DNA of 64,000 nucleotides from Trinickia acidisoli (GCF_017315725.1 NZ_JAFLRG010000001.1:3162001-3226000); one strand, 5' to 3'. Positions 1 to 8,811 are shown, numbered from the stretch's first letter. The notes: generated from the letters alone by a model not told the origin. Program-made: numbers and translations.

Positions 1-838
1 CGGCCGGTGCGATCGCATCGGCCACGGCGAGCGCCGACGTCGCGATGAAACCGTCGACGAGTATCGTCATCTTCGCTTCAGCCGCGGCGAGATAGGCGCC
101 TGCCATCATCGCGATTTCGAAGCCGCCGAACGTCGCCAGCACGTCGAGCGGCTCGGTCGCGCCGCGATGCGTCGCGAGCGCCGAGGCGAGCACGTTGCAC
201 TTGCGCGCGAGGCCCGCGTTGTCGAGCCCCGTGCCGCGACCGACACACTCGTCGATCGGCACATCGCACAGCCGGCTCATCAAACAAGCGGCCGACGACG
301 TATTGCCGATGCCCATTTCGCCGAAGCCGACGACGTTCGTGCCGAGCGCCGCGTGATGACGCACGCGCGCGGCGCCGGCCAGCATCGCCGAGTGCGCCTC
401 GTCGCGCGTCATCGCCGGCTCGTGCGCGAAATTGCGCGTGCCGGGGCCGATCGGCACGTCGACGAGACCCGGCAGCGGCGCCAGCGGCGTCGCCACGCCG
501 GCGTTGACGACTTCGAGCGTGAGGCCGGCCACGCGGCTGATGGCGTTGATCGCCGCGCCGCCGGCCAGAAAATTCGCCACCATCTGCGCCGTGACCGCTT
601 GCGGATACGGGCTCACGCCCTCTTTCACGATGCCGTGATCGGCAGCGAAGACGATCATCGCCGGCCGCTCGATCGTCGGATGCGTGCTGTGCTGGATCAT
701 GCCCATCTGACGCGCGACGACCTCGAGCATGCCGAGACTGCCGGGCGGTTTTGTCTTGGTGTCGATGATGTGCGACAGTGCATCGCGCAACGAGTGATCG
801 AGCGGCTCGACGATAGGCAATGGAAGTAATTCGTTCAT
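1..838 (-). CDS. cobT: Nicotinate-nucleotide--dimethylbenzimidazole phosphoribosyltransferase, C-terminus cut by window edge
   Basis: CobT transfers phosphoribose from nicotinate mononucleotide to 5,6-dimethylbenzimidazole, making the lower ligand of cobalamin. About 279 N-terminal codons are in the window, starting at the ATG at 838 (MNELLPLPIVEPLD). The family motif TKPPGSLGMLE lies near residue 30. It is followed by the MIVFAADHGIVKEGVSPYP segment and the GEMGIGNTS loop, all characteristic of CobT. The catalytic C-terminal glutamate region lies beyond the left edge, so completeness cannot be judged. The gene lies downstream of btuBCD on the same strand but behind a hairpin terminator, so it may have its own promoter in the 838-1001 gap. 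Family assignment is firm. Confidence 0.95.
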   Translation of the reverse strand, partial: MNELLPLPIVEPLDHSLRDALSHIIDTKTKPPGSLGMLEVVARQMGMIQHSTHPTIERPAMIVFAADHGIVKEGVSPYPQAVTAQMVANFLAGGAAINAISRVAGLTLEVVNAGVATPLAPLPGLVDVPIGPGTRNFAHEPAMTRDEAHSAMLAGAARVRHHAALGTNVVGFGEMGIGNTSSAACLMSRLCDVPIDECVGRGTGLDNAGLARKCNVLASALATHRGATEPLDVLATFGGFEIAMMAGAYLAAAEAKMTILVDGFIATSALAVADAIAPA

Positions 839-1001
839 ATTCGGTTCAATCGGATGGGGCGGCGATGCGCGCGAGGACGCTTCGCCGGAACGTCATCGGC
901 ATGAGCAAGCATTCGGCCGGGTCGCCCGTGGGGTCCTGGGGTCCGAATGGCGCATCGCAAAAGCGTCACGATACTCGCACCGGTTGCCCTCGTTCAATTC
1001 G

Positions 1002-1029
1002 GTAAAACCGCAGCACGGGCGTGCTGCGG
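1002..1029 (-). terminator. Rho-independent terminator after btuD
   Basis: A perfect 10-bp inverted repeat (CCGCAGCACG, 2-nt loop) at 1008-1029 is followed on the minus strand by TTTT at 1007-1004. It sits about 75 nt after the btuD stop and so should end the riboswitch-controlled btuBCD transcript before cobT. Confidence 0.7.
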
Positions 1030-1101
1030 ACTTGCGGTACCACGACGAGGCACTACGAAGTGCCGAGACATGACACGGCTGTGCATGGCATGGGCATACT
1101 T

Positions 1102-1959
1102 TCAGCACGGCGTACCCGACAGGGCCGGCACGAGCGCCTCATAGCCGTTTTGCTCGATCAGCACCAGCGGATACCCGAACGCTCGGCTCGCGAGCGCCGG
1201 CGTCAGCACGTCGCGCGCAGTCCCGGTGTGGGCGGCGCCGTTGCCCTCGAGCAGCAGCGCGTGAGTCGCGAAGCGACGGGCGAGATTGAGGTCGTGACAC
1301 GAAAAAACGATGGTGCGCGCACTCGTGCGTGTCCATCGCACGAGTGCGTCCATGCACTCGATTTGATGGTGCCAGTCGAGAAACGCGAGCGGCTCGTCGA
1401 GCAGCAGCAGCGGCGCGTCTTGGCACAGCGCCGCGGCCAGCGCGACGCGCTGGCGCTCGCCGCCCGAGAGCGAGAGCACGTCGCGCGAGGCGAGCGGCTC
1501 GAGCCCAAGCATGTCCAGCGCAGCGAAGGCGGCCGCACGGTCGCCGGGGCGCTCCCATCCCCAACCCGTCAAATGAGGGAAGCGATTGAGCAGCACGATG
1601 TCGAGCACGCTCGCGCCGAACGCATCGTGCGAGCTCTGCGGCATCAGCGCCCGTCGCCGCGCGAGGGCCGCGCCCGTCCATGCGTCGATACGCTCGCCGT
1701 CGACTTCGACGTGTCCGCCGGCCGGCCGCGCAAGGCCGGCGAGCGTCGTGACGAGCGTCGTCTTGCCCGCCCCGTTCGGCCCCGCGACGCACCAGATCTC
1801 GCCGGGATAGAACGTATGCGTAAAGTCCTCGAGCAGCGTACGCGCACCGGCGCGCAGCGTCAGGTGCTGGGCCGATAGCTGAGTCGATAGCCGGGCCGAC
1901 AACGACGCGGAGCGCGCATCGGCTTGCATCCCGCTCAGCGACTTCATCGGTGACTTCAT
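1102..1959 (-). CDS. btuD: Cobalamin/iron-siderophore type ABC transporter ATP-binding protein
   Basis: 285-residue ATPase of the FecE/BtuD class that powers vitamin B12 import through the inner membrane. Visible motifs are Walker A (AGPNGAGKTT, about residue 53), a Q-loop (LMPQSSHDAF), the ABC signature LSGGERQRVALA, Walker B (LLLLDEPLAFLD) and the switch histidine in FSCHDLNLA. The ATG at 1959 overlaps the permease stop as ATGA (1956-1959), so the two are translationally coupled. A longer open frame upstream is only the antisense-free shadow of the permease gene. The substrate is inferred from the cobalamin riboswitch at the head of the operon and from btuB and cobT next to it. No BtuF-like periplasmic binding protein is present in the visible part of the locus. 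Confidence 0.93.
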   Translation of the reverse strand: MKSPMKSLSGMQADARSASLSARLSTQLSAQHLTLRAGARTLLEDFTHTFYPGEIWCVAGPNGAGKTTLVTTLAGLARPAGGHVEVDGERIDAWTGAALARRRALMPQSSHDAFGASVLDIVLLNRFPHLTGWGWERPGDRAAAFAALDMLGLEPLASRDVLSLSGGERQRVALAAALCQDAPLLLLDEPLAFLDWHHQIECMDALVRWTRTSARTIVFSCHDLNLARRFATHALLLEGNGAAHTGTARDVLTPALASRAFGYPLVLIEQNGYEALVPALSGTPC

Positions 1960-3020
1960 CGACGCCCTCCGAGCAGCATCCAAAGAAACACCGGTACGCC
2001 GACGAGCGCCGTCACGACGCCAACCGGCAATTGCGCGGGCGCGATCACCGTCCGCGCGACGAGATCGGCCCCCATGACGGCAACGCCGCCCGCCAGTGCG
2101 CTGGCCGGCACGAGCATGCGCTGATCGTTGCCGAGCACGAGCCGCAGCGCATGCGGCACGACGAGGCCGACGAAGCCGATCGTGCCGGCCGTCGTCACGC
2201 TGGCCGCCGCGGCGAGCGATGCCACGATGTAGATTCGCAGACGCAGCCGCGCCGCGGGCACGCCGAGCGACGCGGCGAGCGCGTCGCCGCGCAGCAGCAC
2301 GTTCAATTGCGGCGCAACGGGCACGCTGGCCGCGAGCGCGACGACGAGCACTACGAGTGCCGGCCACGGGCTCGCCGCGCCATTCAAATCGCCCGTCAGC
2401 CAAAACACGATGCCGCGCAGCCGGTCGTCGGGCGCGAGCGCGATAAGCAGCGTGATGACGGCGCCCCACCCGGTCGCGACGACGACCCCCGTCAGCAACA
2501 AACGCGGCGACGCTTCTTGCGGCTCGCCGCGCCAGAACTCGCGGCGCGCGAGGCCCAGCACGAGCGCGATCGAGAGCAGCGCGCCGCTGAACGACGCGGC
2601 GTCCACGAGCCACCAGGCCCAGCCCGCGAAGAGTGCAGCCACGGCAAACGCAGCCGCGCCGCCGGAGACGCCGAGTACGTAGGGCTCCGCGAGCGGATTG
2701 CGCAGCAGCACTTGCAGCAGCGCACCGGCCAGCGCGAGCAGCGCGCCGCAGGAGAAGCCCGCGACGGCGCGCGGCAACCTCAGCGTTCGCACGATCTCGC
2801 CCGCGAGGTCGCCCGCGGGGTTGCCAGATTGAGCGCCGGCAACATCGGGGCCAGGCAAGTGCAAGAGCGCGAGCACGGCCCGCCACGGCGAGATCGTGAC
2901 GCTGCCGAGCATGAGCGCGGCAGCGAAAACGACGAGCGCGGCGAGCGCGAGCGCGGCCCAGACGAAGGCCGCGCGGCGCGCGTTCATCGATGCGTGCGCA
3001 CGCGCAGCGGGCAGATTCAT
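1956..3020 (-). CDS. btuC: FecCD-family ABC transporter permease, probable vitamin B12 permease
   Basis: Polytopic inner-membrane permease of the BtuC/FecCD family. From the ATG at 3020 it is 354 residues; an internal ATG at 2987 gives 343, closer to the usual 330-345. The frame stays open to a TTG at 3110, but that start is less likely. The sequence is a run of hydrophobic helices, with the family motif GLVVPHALRLVLGNDQR in the C-terminal third and PLAEPYVLGVSGGAA in the N-terminal half. The gene follows btuB closely and overlaps btuD by four bases, forming a three-gene transport operon under a cobalamin riboswitch. Specificity for B12 rests on that context. Confidence 0.9.
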   Translation of the reverse strand: MNLPAARAHASMNARRAAFVWAALALAALVVFAAALMLGSVTISPWRAVLALLHLPGPDVAGAQSGNPAGDLAGEIVRTLRLPRAVAGFSCGALLALAGALLQVLLRNPLAEPYVLGVSGGAAAFAVAALFAGWAWWLVDAASFSGALLSIALVLGLARREFWRGEPQEASPRLLLTGVVVATGWGAVITLLIALAPDDRLRGIVFWLTGDLNGAASPWPALVVLVVALAASVPVAPQLNVLLRGDALAASLGVPAARLRLRIYIVASLAAAASVTTAGTIGFVGLVVPHALRLVLGNDQRMLVPASALAGGVAVMGADLVARTVIAPAQLPVGVVTALVGVPVFLWMLLGGRR

Positions 3021-3116
3021 CGCGGCGCGGTCACGACTTCGACGCGCCGGCGAGAACCGGCGATGCAGGCCTGCGCGGCACCGCGCGGGCGGCGCGCAAC
3101 GCTCGGCCAAGACGCG

Positions 3117-5093
3117 TCACTGCTCCTGCCAGCCAATCGTAATGAACGCGCTGCGGCGCGGCGTGTTGTAGGTGTAGGCAAGCTCATAGTTTTTGTCGAG
3201 CAGGTTGTCGATATGGGCACTCACATACCAAGCCTTCGTGATGTTGTAGCGTGCGGACAGATTCACGAGACCGAACCCGCCGAGATTGGTCCCGCCATCG
3301 TTGCGCGGACCACTGACGATCCATTCTCCGCCAACGCGCCAATCGTCGATCGACCGATTCGCCGACAACGTCGCAAAGTGCCGCGCCCGCCGATCGAGAT
3401 CGGTATCGGTCTCCTCGTCGACGGGATTTTGCACCGTGAGCGCCGCGCGCACGTCGGTCTTACCCACATGGCCGCTCCATGAGCCTTCGAGCCCCTGCAC
3501 CTTCGCGCGATCGACGTTCTCGGCCAGATAGAACAGGCCGCCATCGGTCGGCACGTAATTGATCAAGTCCGTATAACGCGTTTGGAATGCCGTCAGCCGC
3601 AACACGCCAAGCGCATCGGACGCATATTGCAAAGCCGCCTCGACCGAATGGCTATGCTCGGGCTGAATCGACGTATTGCCGCTGCCCGGGTAGTAGAGAT
3701 CGTCGAAGCTCGGCGCGCGAAACGCGCTCGAATAGCTGGCCGTCGCCTTCCAATGCTCGGTGAAGTCGAACCCGTAGCCCAAATAGTAGGTGTTCGCGCC
3801 GCCGAAGTCCGAATATTGATCGCGCCGCACGTTCGCTTGAATCTGGCTTGCGCCAAAGCGCGCCGTGTAGCCGGCGAACACCGAGTTCACGTGGCGATCG
3901 GGGGCGGCGAACGTATCCGAATCGAGGCTTTGATCGAGCCGCTCGTAGCCGACCTGCAGCTTCTGCTGCGCGGCGAGCTTGAAATCGTTCTGCCAGGTGA
4001 ATTGGCGATTGTCCGTATCGAAGCGGTCGTTGTAGAGGCCGTTCGTCAGGTCGATCGCACGATCGTTGCCGAGGCCCGCGGTAAAGTGCGTGGTCCACCA
4101 ATCGGTCAGCTTGCCGTTGGCGAACAACGACGCCATCTGCACTTTGCTGTAGAGATAGTTGACGTCGGTGGGCAGGCCGAACGCGTTGTCGAAGGCGTCC
4201 TGGCCGTTCGATTGAAAGTACCGCACGCCGGCATCCCAGCCATTGTCGAACTTGTGACGCAGCGAGGCCGAGACGCTCTCGTTCAAATAGCCGTCGGGCG
4301 CCGGGTTCACGCTCGGCGCGAGCGCGGGGTTGATCGCGGAGAAACCGTCGTCCTTCGAACGCGCGACGCTGAAGCTGAAAGTCGTCTTGCCGTCCTTGTC
4401 GAGCGCGCCGTCCACGCCGGCCTGCTGCGTCTGCGTGTGATAGCTGCCGTAGCCGAGCGCGAAATTGAAGCGCGGCGGGTAATCGCCGCCGTCCTTCGTA
4501 AACACTTGCACGACGCCGCCCATCGCCCCCGAACCGTAGAGCGCCGATACATCGCCATTGACGACTTCGACGTGATCGACCTCGGACAGCGGAATCTGCC
4601 CGATCTGAGCCTGGCCGAGACTGACGGAGTCGACGCGCATCCCGTCGATCAGCACGAGCGACTCCGTGGCCGAGCCGCCGCGTAAGAACATCGTCACGTT
4701 CGAACCGGGCGGGCCGTTGCGGATGATCTGCGCACCCGGCGCCTGCTCGAGCAAGCCTGGCAGATCGGTTGCCGTGGAATCGGCGATATCTTGTTGAGAG
4801 AAACGCGTCGTTTGCGGAATGGCCTCCGAAATCGGCTGCGGCCCCCGCTGCGCCGTGACGACGATAGGGTCGAGCGAGCCGCCGTTGGCGACGGCGCTCG
4901 TCGAGGAAACGGCACCGCCTGTGTTCGCGCCTTGCGCGGACGAAGCGGCGGACGAAGCTGGAGATGAAGCCGCAGGAGCGGTGGCGGCGGCATCGGGTGA
5001 AGAAGCGGAATCGCTCGGTGCGCCCTGTGCGAGCGCGACGAGCGGCAGACCCGCGAGCGCAATGAGCGCCGCGCGGACGGTAGACGTGGACAT
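3117..5093 (-). CDS. btuB: TonB-dependent outer-membrane receptor, vitamin B12 type
   Basis: 658-residue TonB-dependent receptor of the BtuB class for cobalamin uptake across the outer membrane. The ATG at 5093 is chosen because it starts a signal peptide (MSTSTVRAALIALAGLPLVA) and lies 8 nt after AGGAAAA; the frame stays open upstream only through the riboswitch. An unusual stretch of about 60 Ser/Ala/Pro-rich residues follows the signal sequence, before the TonB box (DPIVVTAQR). The plug domain follows, with FLRGGSATESLVLIDGMRVD and VEVVNGDVSALYGSGAMGG, then a C-terminal beta-barrel. The barrel ends in GWQEQ rather than in the usual terminal aromatic residue. A cobalamin riboswitch precedes the gene. 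Confidence 0.93.
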   Translation of the reverse strand: MSTSTVRAALIALAGLPLVALAQGAPSDSASSPDAAATAPAASSPASSAASSAQGANTGGAVSSTSAVANGGSLDPIVVTAQRGPQPISEAIPQTTRFSQQDIADSTATDLPGLLEQAPGAQIIRNGPPGSNVTMFLRGGSATESLVLIDGMRVDSVSLGQAQIGQIPLSEVDHVEVVNGDVSALYGSGAMGGVVQVFTKDGGDYPPRFNFALGYGSYHTQTQQAGVDGALDKDGKTTFSFSVARSKDDGFSAINPALAPSVNPAPDGYLNESVSASLRHKFDNGWDAGVRYFQSNGQDAFDNAFGLPTDVNYLYSKVQMASLFANGKLTDWWTTHFTAGLGNDRAIDLTNGLYNDRFDTDNRQFTWQNDFKLAAQQKLQVGYERLDQSLDSDTFAAPDRHVNSVFAGYTARFGASQIQANVRRDQYSDFGGANTYYLGYGFDFTEHWKATASYSSAFRAPSFDDLYYPGSGNTSIQPEHSHSVEAALQYASDALGVLRLTAFQTRYTDLINYVPTDGGLFYLAENVDRAKVQGLEGSWSGHVGKTDVRAALTVQNPVDEETDTDLDRRARHFATLSANRSIDDWRVGGEWIVSGPRNDGGTNLGGFGLVNLSARYNITKAWYVSAHIDNLLDKNYELAYTYNTPRRSAFITIGWQEQ

Positions 5094-5207
5094 CGTGTGG
5101 TTTTCCTGTGGGATCGGCACGCAGCTGCTCCCCGCAGACTGCTCTGTCATCGAGTGCTCGAGCGGCACGCGCGACGCGATGCGCCGCGAGCGCGGCGTCG
5201 CACTCCC

Positions 5208-5412
5208 CCTTTGGCCGGTATCCGGGCTGGCGACGGACCGCATCCGCCTTCCCACGTGGGTCACGCAGTGGCGATGGACGGGTCGTGCGCGGCCGACTCT
5301 TTTCGAAAGCCGCGCGTATCGCTTACCGTTGGCGGGGGCAGCACAGGTTGGCTCGTCCGAGCGGACTTCGCTCCCTGTTTCCCGTTTAACCGCGCGCGAG
5401 GCAGCCTAGCGC
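5208..5412 (-). promoter_or_regulatory. Cobalamin (AdoCbl) riboswitch upstream of btuB
   Basis: On the minus strand the conserved B12-element landmarks occur in the right order: TTAAACGGGAAACAGG (5395-5380 area), TGCTGCCCCCGC-AACGGTAAG, GCCACTGCG, TGGGAAGGCG and the 3' block GCCAGCCCGGATACCGGCC. The aptamer ends about 115 nt before the btuB ATG. No poly-U terminator lies between it and the ATG, and a GC-rich hairpin follows the aptamer, which suggests control of translation initiation. Limits are approximate. Confidence 0.93.
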
Positions 5413-5607
5413 GCGAGCACCAAAGTGCCGCAAGTGTAGAAGTGGGGACATGGCGGCGTCAAGGAATCACAAAAACCCCTGCAAACATCGTGCGAAAAAC
5501 GCACAGCCCGTGAAAAAAGCCTACGACGGTTACGTCTCGATACGAGAGATCGATCGGAACTGCGGCTATTTAGCGCTAAAATGCGGGGTCTTTAGAGGAC
5601 GCAGCGG
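5413..5607. other. Intergenic region between the riboswitch and the zapB-like gene
   Basis: About 195 nt without a credible gene. It should hold the divergent promoters for the minus-strand btu transcript and the plus-strand zapB-like/zapA pair. It is richer in A+T than its surroundings, for example around 5455-5520, but I cannot assign -35/-10 boxes with confidence. Confidence 0.5.
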
Positions 5608-5949
5608 ATGCTCAACGAACTCGAAACCCTCTCACGAAATATCGGCCGGCTGATCGCGATCAACGAGCGTCAGCAGCAGGCACGTCACGCGCTCGAGGAG
5701 CAGCTCGCTCAATTGCGCAAGGAAAGCGAGGCGGCCCATGCCGAACTCGCCTTGTTGCGCGAAGAGCGCAATGCGCTGCAAGCCGAGCGCGACGCGCTTT
5801 TCGCGAAGATCGACGATGCCCAGGTGCGGCTGAACGCGATTCTCGAAAAGCTGCCGCGCGCCAAGGGCCCATACGACTCCGACAATCAACTCGATCTGCT
5901 CGCCTCTCAGCAGGAACAGAGTGCCGCGCAGCACGGAGAAGATGCATGA
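5608..5949 (+). CDS. Small coiled-coil protein, ZapB-like, paired with zapA
   Basis: 113-residue protein that is almost entirely a predicted coiled coil. Residues 15-80 are a heptad-rich run of Glu, Leu, Ala, Arg and Gln (ALEEQLAQLRKESEAAHAE), followed by a short disordered acidic tail. There is no signal peptide. The stop overlaps the zapA start as ATGA at 5946-5949, so the two are translationally coupled. Small coiled-coil genes in this position are common in betaproteobacteria and are usually treated as ZapB-like or as an uncharacterised family. A division role is inferred from coupling to zapA, not from specific motifs. Confidence 0.85.
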   Translation: MLNELETLSRNIGRLIAINERQQQARHALEEQLAQLRKESEAAHAELALLREERNALQAERDALFAKIDDAQVRLNAILEKLPRAKGPYDSDNQLDLLASQQEQSAAQHGEDA

Positions 5950-6260
5950 CGACGAAACAGATCGAAACGACGATACTCGGCCAGAGTTATCGCCTCGCAT
6001 GTTCGCCGGAAACGGAAGCGGCACTGCTCGAAGCCGTTGCGCGCGTCGATGCCGAGATGACGAAGATCCGCAACGCGAGCAACGTGCGCGGCACGGATCG
6101 CATCGCTGTCATGGCGGCGCTCTCGCTCGCCTCGGAATTACTGAAGCTGCAACAGAGCGTGCGTCACGGGGAAGCGTTTCCCGCGGAGGAAATCCGGCGT
6201 ACAATGCGCCAAATGAACGAGAAGCTCGGCGCGGTGCTCGATCAACACGAAGCGCTATAA
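5946..6260 (+). CDS. zapA: Cell division protein ZapA
   Basis: 104-residue cytosolic FtsZ-associated protein that bundles FtsZ filaments and stabilises the Z ring. The N-terminal beta-rich ZapA fold is clear (IETTILGQSYRLACSPETEA). It is followed by the helix ARVDAEMTKIRNASNVRGTD and the family-typical RIAVMAALSLASELL. A C-terminal coiled coil follows. Length matches the family (about 100). It overlaps the upstream coiled-coil gene by four bases. 6S RNA follows immediately, as in many beta- and gammaproteobacteria, which supports the assignment. Confidence 0.94.
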   Translation: MTTKQIETTILGQSYRLACSPETEAALLEAVARVDAEMTKIRNASNVRGTDRIAVMAALSLASELLKLQQSVRHGEAFPAEEIRRTMRQMNEKLGAVLDQHEAL

Positions 6261-6293
6261 CGAGCGGCAGTTTTGAAATAACAAGTTTTACGG

Positions 6294-6472
6294 CTTCCCT
6301 GCCTGGTTCGCCAAGGTCATAAATTCCTTGAACCAATGCCATGTGCACGGTTGCGGAAATTTGTAGCACGGGCGTGCGCGTCACTCTGTCTGATGAACCC
6401 GAAGTGCTGCTAACTGCGACCAATTCTGAACCCCAGGTTCAGGATGCCGGCCTAGCGGCCAAGGCGGGGATT
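6294..6472 (+). ncRNA. ssrS: 6S RNA
   Basis: About 179-nt RNA directly after zapA, the usual place for 6S RNA. The closing stem is clear: CCCTGCCTGG at 6297-6306 pairs with CCAAGGCGGGG at 6459-6469, with one bulge. A second stem, CCTTGAACC near 6326-6334, pairs with GGTTCAGG near 6437-6444. Long helices flanking a large internal region are the hallmark of 6S RNA, which mimics an open promoter and sequesters the sigma70 holoenzyme. A terminator-like hairpin follows at 6481. Exact ends are estimated from the stem. Confidence 0.82.
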
Positions 6473-6480
6473 TATTCAAC

Positions 6481-6506
6481 GGCATCGGTACTCCCGATGC
6501 CGTTTT
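6481..6506 (+). terminator. Rho-independent terminator after 6S RNA
   Basis: 8-bp perfect stem GGCATCGG/CCGATGCC (6481-6488 and 6494-6501) with a 5-nt loop, followed by GTTTTC. It lies just 3' of the 6S RNA closing stem. Confidence 0.8.
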
Positions 6507-6624
6507 CATTTGCGTTTTCATTTCGGGGCGCGCGCAACCTCCGCGGCTGCAGCGCCTGCGCCCGGCTGGCCGCACCCGGCCACTAGCCGTCCCTCTCGAT
6601 TCACTCGACCGACTCGATCCGCCT

Positions 6625-7083
6625 ATGCGCTACTGGCTCATGAAGTCCGAACCGGACGAAGCAAGCATCGACGACCTCGCGGCCGCGCAGAAGCGAACGC
6701 TGCCGTGGACCGGCGTGCGCAATTACCAGGCGCGCAACTTCATGCGCGACATGATGGGAATTGGCGACGGCGTGCTGTTCTATCATTCGAGCTGCCCGGA
6801 ACCCGGCATCGCCGGCATTGCCGAAGTCGTGTCGGGCGCGTATCCCGATCCGACGCAGTTCGACCCGAAGAGCCCGTACTACGACGCGAAATCGACGCGC
6901 GAAACGCCGCGTTGGATGCTCGTGGACGTGCGCTTCGTGAAAAAGACACCGCTCGTGCCGCTTGCCGAGCTGCGCGCACACGCCGAGCTTGCCGGCATGC
7001 GCGTACTCGCCAAAGGCAATCGGCTGTCGATCACGCCCGTGACCGACGACGAGTGGCGCTTCATCACGGAGCAGCTCGCGTAG
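6625..7083 (+). CDS. EVE domain-containing protein
   Basis: 152-residue protein made of a single EVE domain, a PUA-like fold thought to bind modified nucleobases in DNA or RNA. The signature start MRYWLMKSEPDEASIDDL is present. It is followed by WTGVRNYQARNFMRDM and GVLFYHSSCPEPGIAGIAEV, all diagnostic of the family (bacterial relatives of thymocyte nuclear protein 1). No membrane segment or signal peptide is visible. The substrate in bacteria is not established. It stands alone after the 6S RNA terminator. Confidence 0.92.
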   Translation: MRYWLMKSEPDEASIDDLAAAQKRTLPWTGVRNYQARNFMRDMMGIGDGVLFYHSSCPEPGIAGIAEVVSGAYPDPTQFDPKSPYYDAKSTRETPRWMLVDVRFVKKTPLVPLAELRAHAELAGMRVLAKGNRLSITPVTDDEWRFITEQLA

Positions 7084-7157
7084 AACAGCGATGAGGGAAC
7101 GCCCGCCCGGGTTCGCATGGTCCCGGTCCCAACGCCATGTCACGAAGTGGAGCCAGC

Positions 7158-7877
7158 ATGAGAAAAATAACCGCAGCCCTGACTTTCGCGGCCGTCGTGC
7201 CGCTCGCGTTCGCTGCCCTGCCCTCGAGAGCCGACACCACGCTGACGCAGCCGGTGCCGTCGGGCGTGCTGTCGCTGTCGGCGCAAGCGAGCGCCGACGT
7301 GCCGCAGGACGTCGTCGACATCACACTGTTCTACGAGAAGGAGGCGAACGACGCCGCGTCGCTGACCGATTCGCTCAATCAGCATGCCGACGCGGCGCTC
7401 AAGCAAGCCCGGGGCGTAGCGAACGTCACCGCGCATACGGGCACGTTCACGATCTACCCGATGACCGACCGCGACGGCCATATCTCATCGTGGCGCGGCC
7501 GCACGGAAGTCGTTCTCGAATCGCGCGATTTCGCCGCCGCCACGAAGCTCGCGGGGCAGATCAATTCGACGATGCAGGTCGGCAGCGTGGCGTTCTCGCT
7601 GTCGCCCGACGCGCAGCGCGCGGCCGCGGAAAAGCTCACGACCGAGGCGATCAAGAAATTCAGGGATCAGGCCGAATCGTCCGCGCGCGCGTTCGGATAC
7701 GGCGGCTATACGATTCGCGAAGTCGACGTGGGCGGGGGCAACGCGCCGCCGCCGCGCCCGATGTTCGCGATGCGAGCCATGGCCGCCGCCGCGCCGGCAG
7801 CGGCCCCGCTGCCGGTCGAAGGCGGGAAGTCGACGGTGACGGTCACGGTGTCGGGTTCCGTGCAGATGACCCGCTAG
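7158..7877 (+). CDS. SIMPL-domain (DUF541) periplasmic protein
   Basis: 239-residue exported protein. The ATG at 7158 is preferred over one at 7137 because it follows a GGAG motif and directly begins a signal peptide (MRKITAALTFAAVVPLAFAA, cleavage after the SRA region). The mature part matches the SIMPL/DUF541 family, with VLSLSAQASADVPQDVVDIT at the N-terminus and GYTIREVDVGGG in the C-terminal half. Family members, such as BP26-like proteins, form periplasmic or outer-membrane-associated oligomers of unclear role, some linked to oxidative stress. A short Ala/Pro-rich linker (about residues 200-217) precedes the last strand. It converges on lgt. Confidence 0.88.
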   Translation: MRKITAALTFAAVVPLAFAALPSRADTTLTQPVPSGVLSLSAQASADVPQDVVDITLFYEKEANDAASLTDSLNQHADAALKQARGVANVTAHTGTFTIYPMTDRDGHISSWRGRTEVVLESRDFAAATKLAGQINSTMQVGSVAFSLSPDAQRAAAEKLTTEAIKKFRDQAESSARAFGYGGYTIREVDVGGGNAPPPRPMFAMRAMAAAAPAAAPLPVEGGKSTVTVTVSGSVQMTR

Positions 7878-7908
7878 CCGATGCGGCGATGACCGCCGCA
7901 TCGCTCGA

Positions 7909-8811
7909 TCAACGCGTGCCGGCACCCGCCGGCGCCGTGCGGGCGCGCCGATACGACCAGACGAGCAGCCCCGCGCCGACGATGATCATCGGCAGCGAAA
8001 GCCACTGCCCCATCGACAGCCCCAGCGCGAGCAACCCGAGGAAGTCGTCGGGCTCGCGCGCGAATTCGACGATGAAACGCGCCAGCCCGTAGCCGATGAG
8101 AAACACGGCCGACGCGGCGCCCATCGGGCGCGGCTTGCGCGTGAAAAACCACAACACGAGAAACAGCGTGATGCCTTCGAGCGCGATCTCGTAGAGCTCC
8201 GACGGATGACGCGGCAGCATGTGATATTGCGCGAACACTTCGTTCAAATGCCACTTGGCCGCCAACAGCGGATGCCGCGTGAGCCAGATCGCGTCGTCGT
8301 TCGACGCGCTCTGGAACATCATCGCCCAAGGCGCATCCGGGCTCGTCACACGGCCCCACAGTTCGCCGTTGATGAAATTGCCGAGGCGGCCGGCCGCGAG
8401 GCCCGTCGGTACCATCGGCGCAACGAAATCGGTCACTTGCAGCCAAGTGCGCTTGCGCTGATAAGCGAACAGCACCATCGCCAGCGTCACGCCGAGAAAG
8501 CCGCCGTGAAACGACATCCCGCCCTGCCAGACCTTGAAGACATCGAGCGGATGCGCGAAGTAGTAATCAGGCTTGTAGAACAAGATATAGCCGAGCCGGC
8601 CCCCGAGGATCGTGCCGAGCACGCCGTAGAACAGGATGTCGTCGATGTCCTTCGCGGTCCAGCCCTGCTCGGCGACATGCGGCAGCTTCAGCCGCAGCCG
8701 CGCGATGAAAACCGCCAGCATGAAGCCGACGAGGTACATGAGGCCGTACCAACGCACCGCAAGCGGGCCGAAATGAATCGCAATGGGATCGAAATTGGGA
8801 TGAATCAGCAT
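7909..8811 (-). CDS. lgt: Prolipoprotein diacylglyceryl transferase
   Basis: 300-residue inner-membrane enzyme that transfers diacylglycerol from phosphatidylglycerol to the lipobox cysteine of prolipoproteins, the first step of lipoprotein maturation. It has about seven transmembrane helices. Diagnostic motifs are [11 protein letters not shown] near residue 103 and the Lgt signature [16 protein letters not shown] around residues 141-156, with essential Arg and Asn residues. Length is at the family norm. It is transcribed alone, convergent with the SIMPL gene. Confidence 0.97.
   Translation of the reverse strand: MLIHPNFDPIAIHFGPLAVRWYGLMYLVGFMLAVFIARLRLKLPHVAEQGWTAKDIDDILFYGVLGTILGGRLGYILFYKPDYYFAHPLDVFKVWQGGMSFHGGFLGVTLAMVLFAYQRKRTWLQVTDFVAPMVPTGLAAGRLGNFINGELWGRVTSPDAPWAMMFQSASNDDAIWLTRHPLLAAKWHLNEVFAQYHMLPRHPSELYEIALEGITLFLVLWFFTRKPRPMGAASAVFLIGYGLARFIVEFAREPDDFLGLLALGLSMGQWLSLPMIIVGAGLLVWSYRRARTAPAGAGTR

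Noticed and set aside
1008..1029. REP-like or DNA-uptake repeat
   Set aside because: No second full copy seen in the window; position and T-run fit a terminator.
5097..5513. Short plus-strand ORFs upstream of btuB
   Set aside because: They lie over the cobalamin riboswitch on the opposite strand and have no ribosome site or sensible composition.
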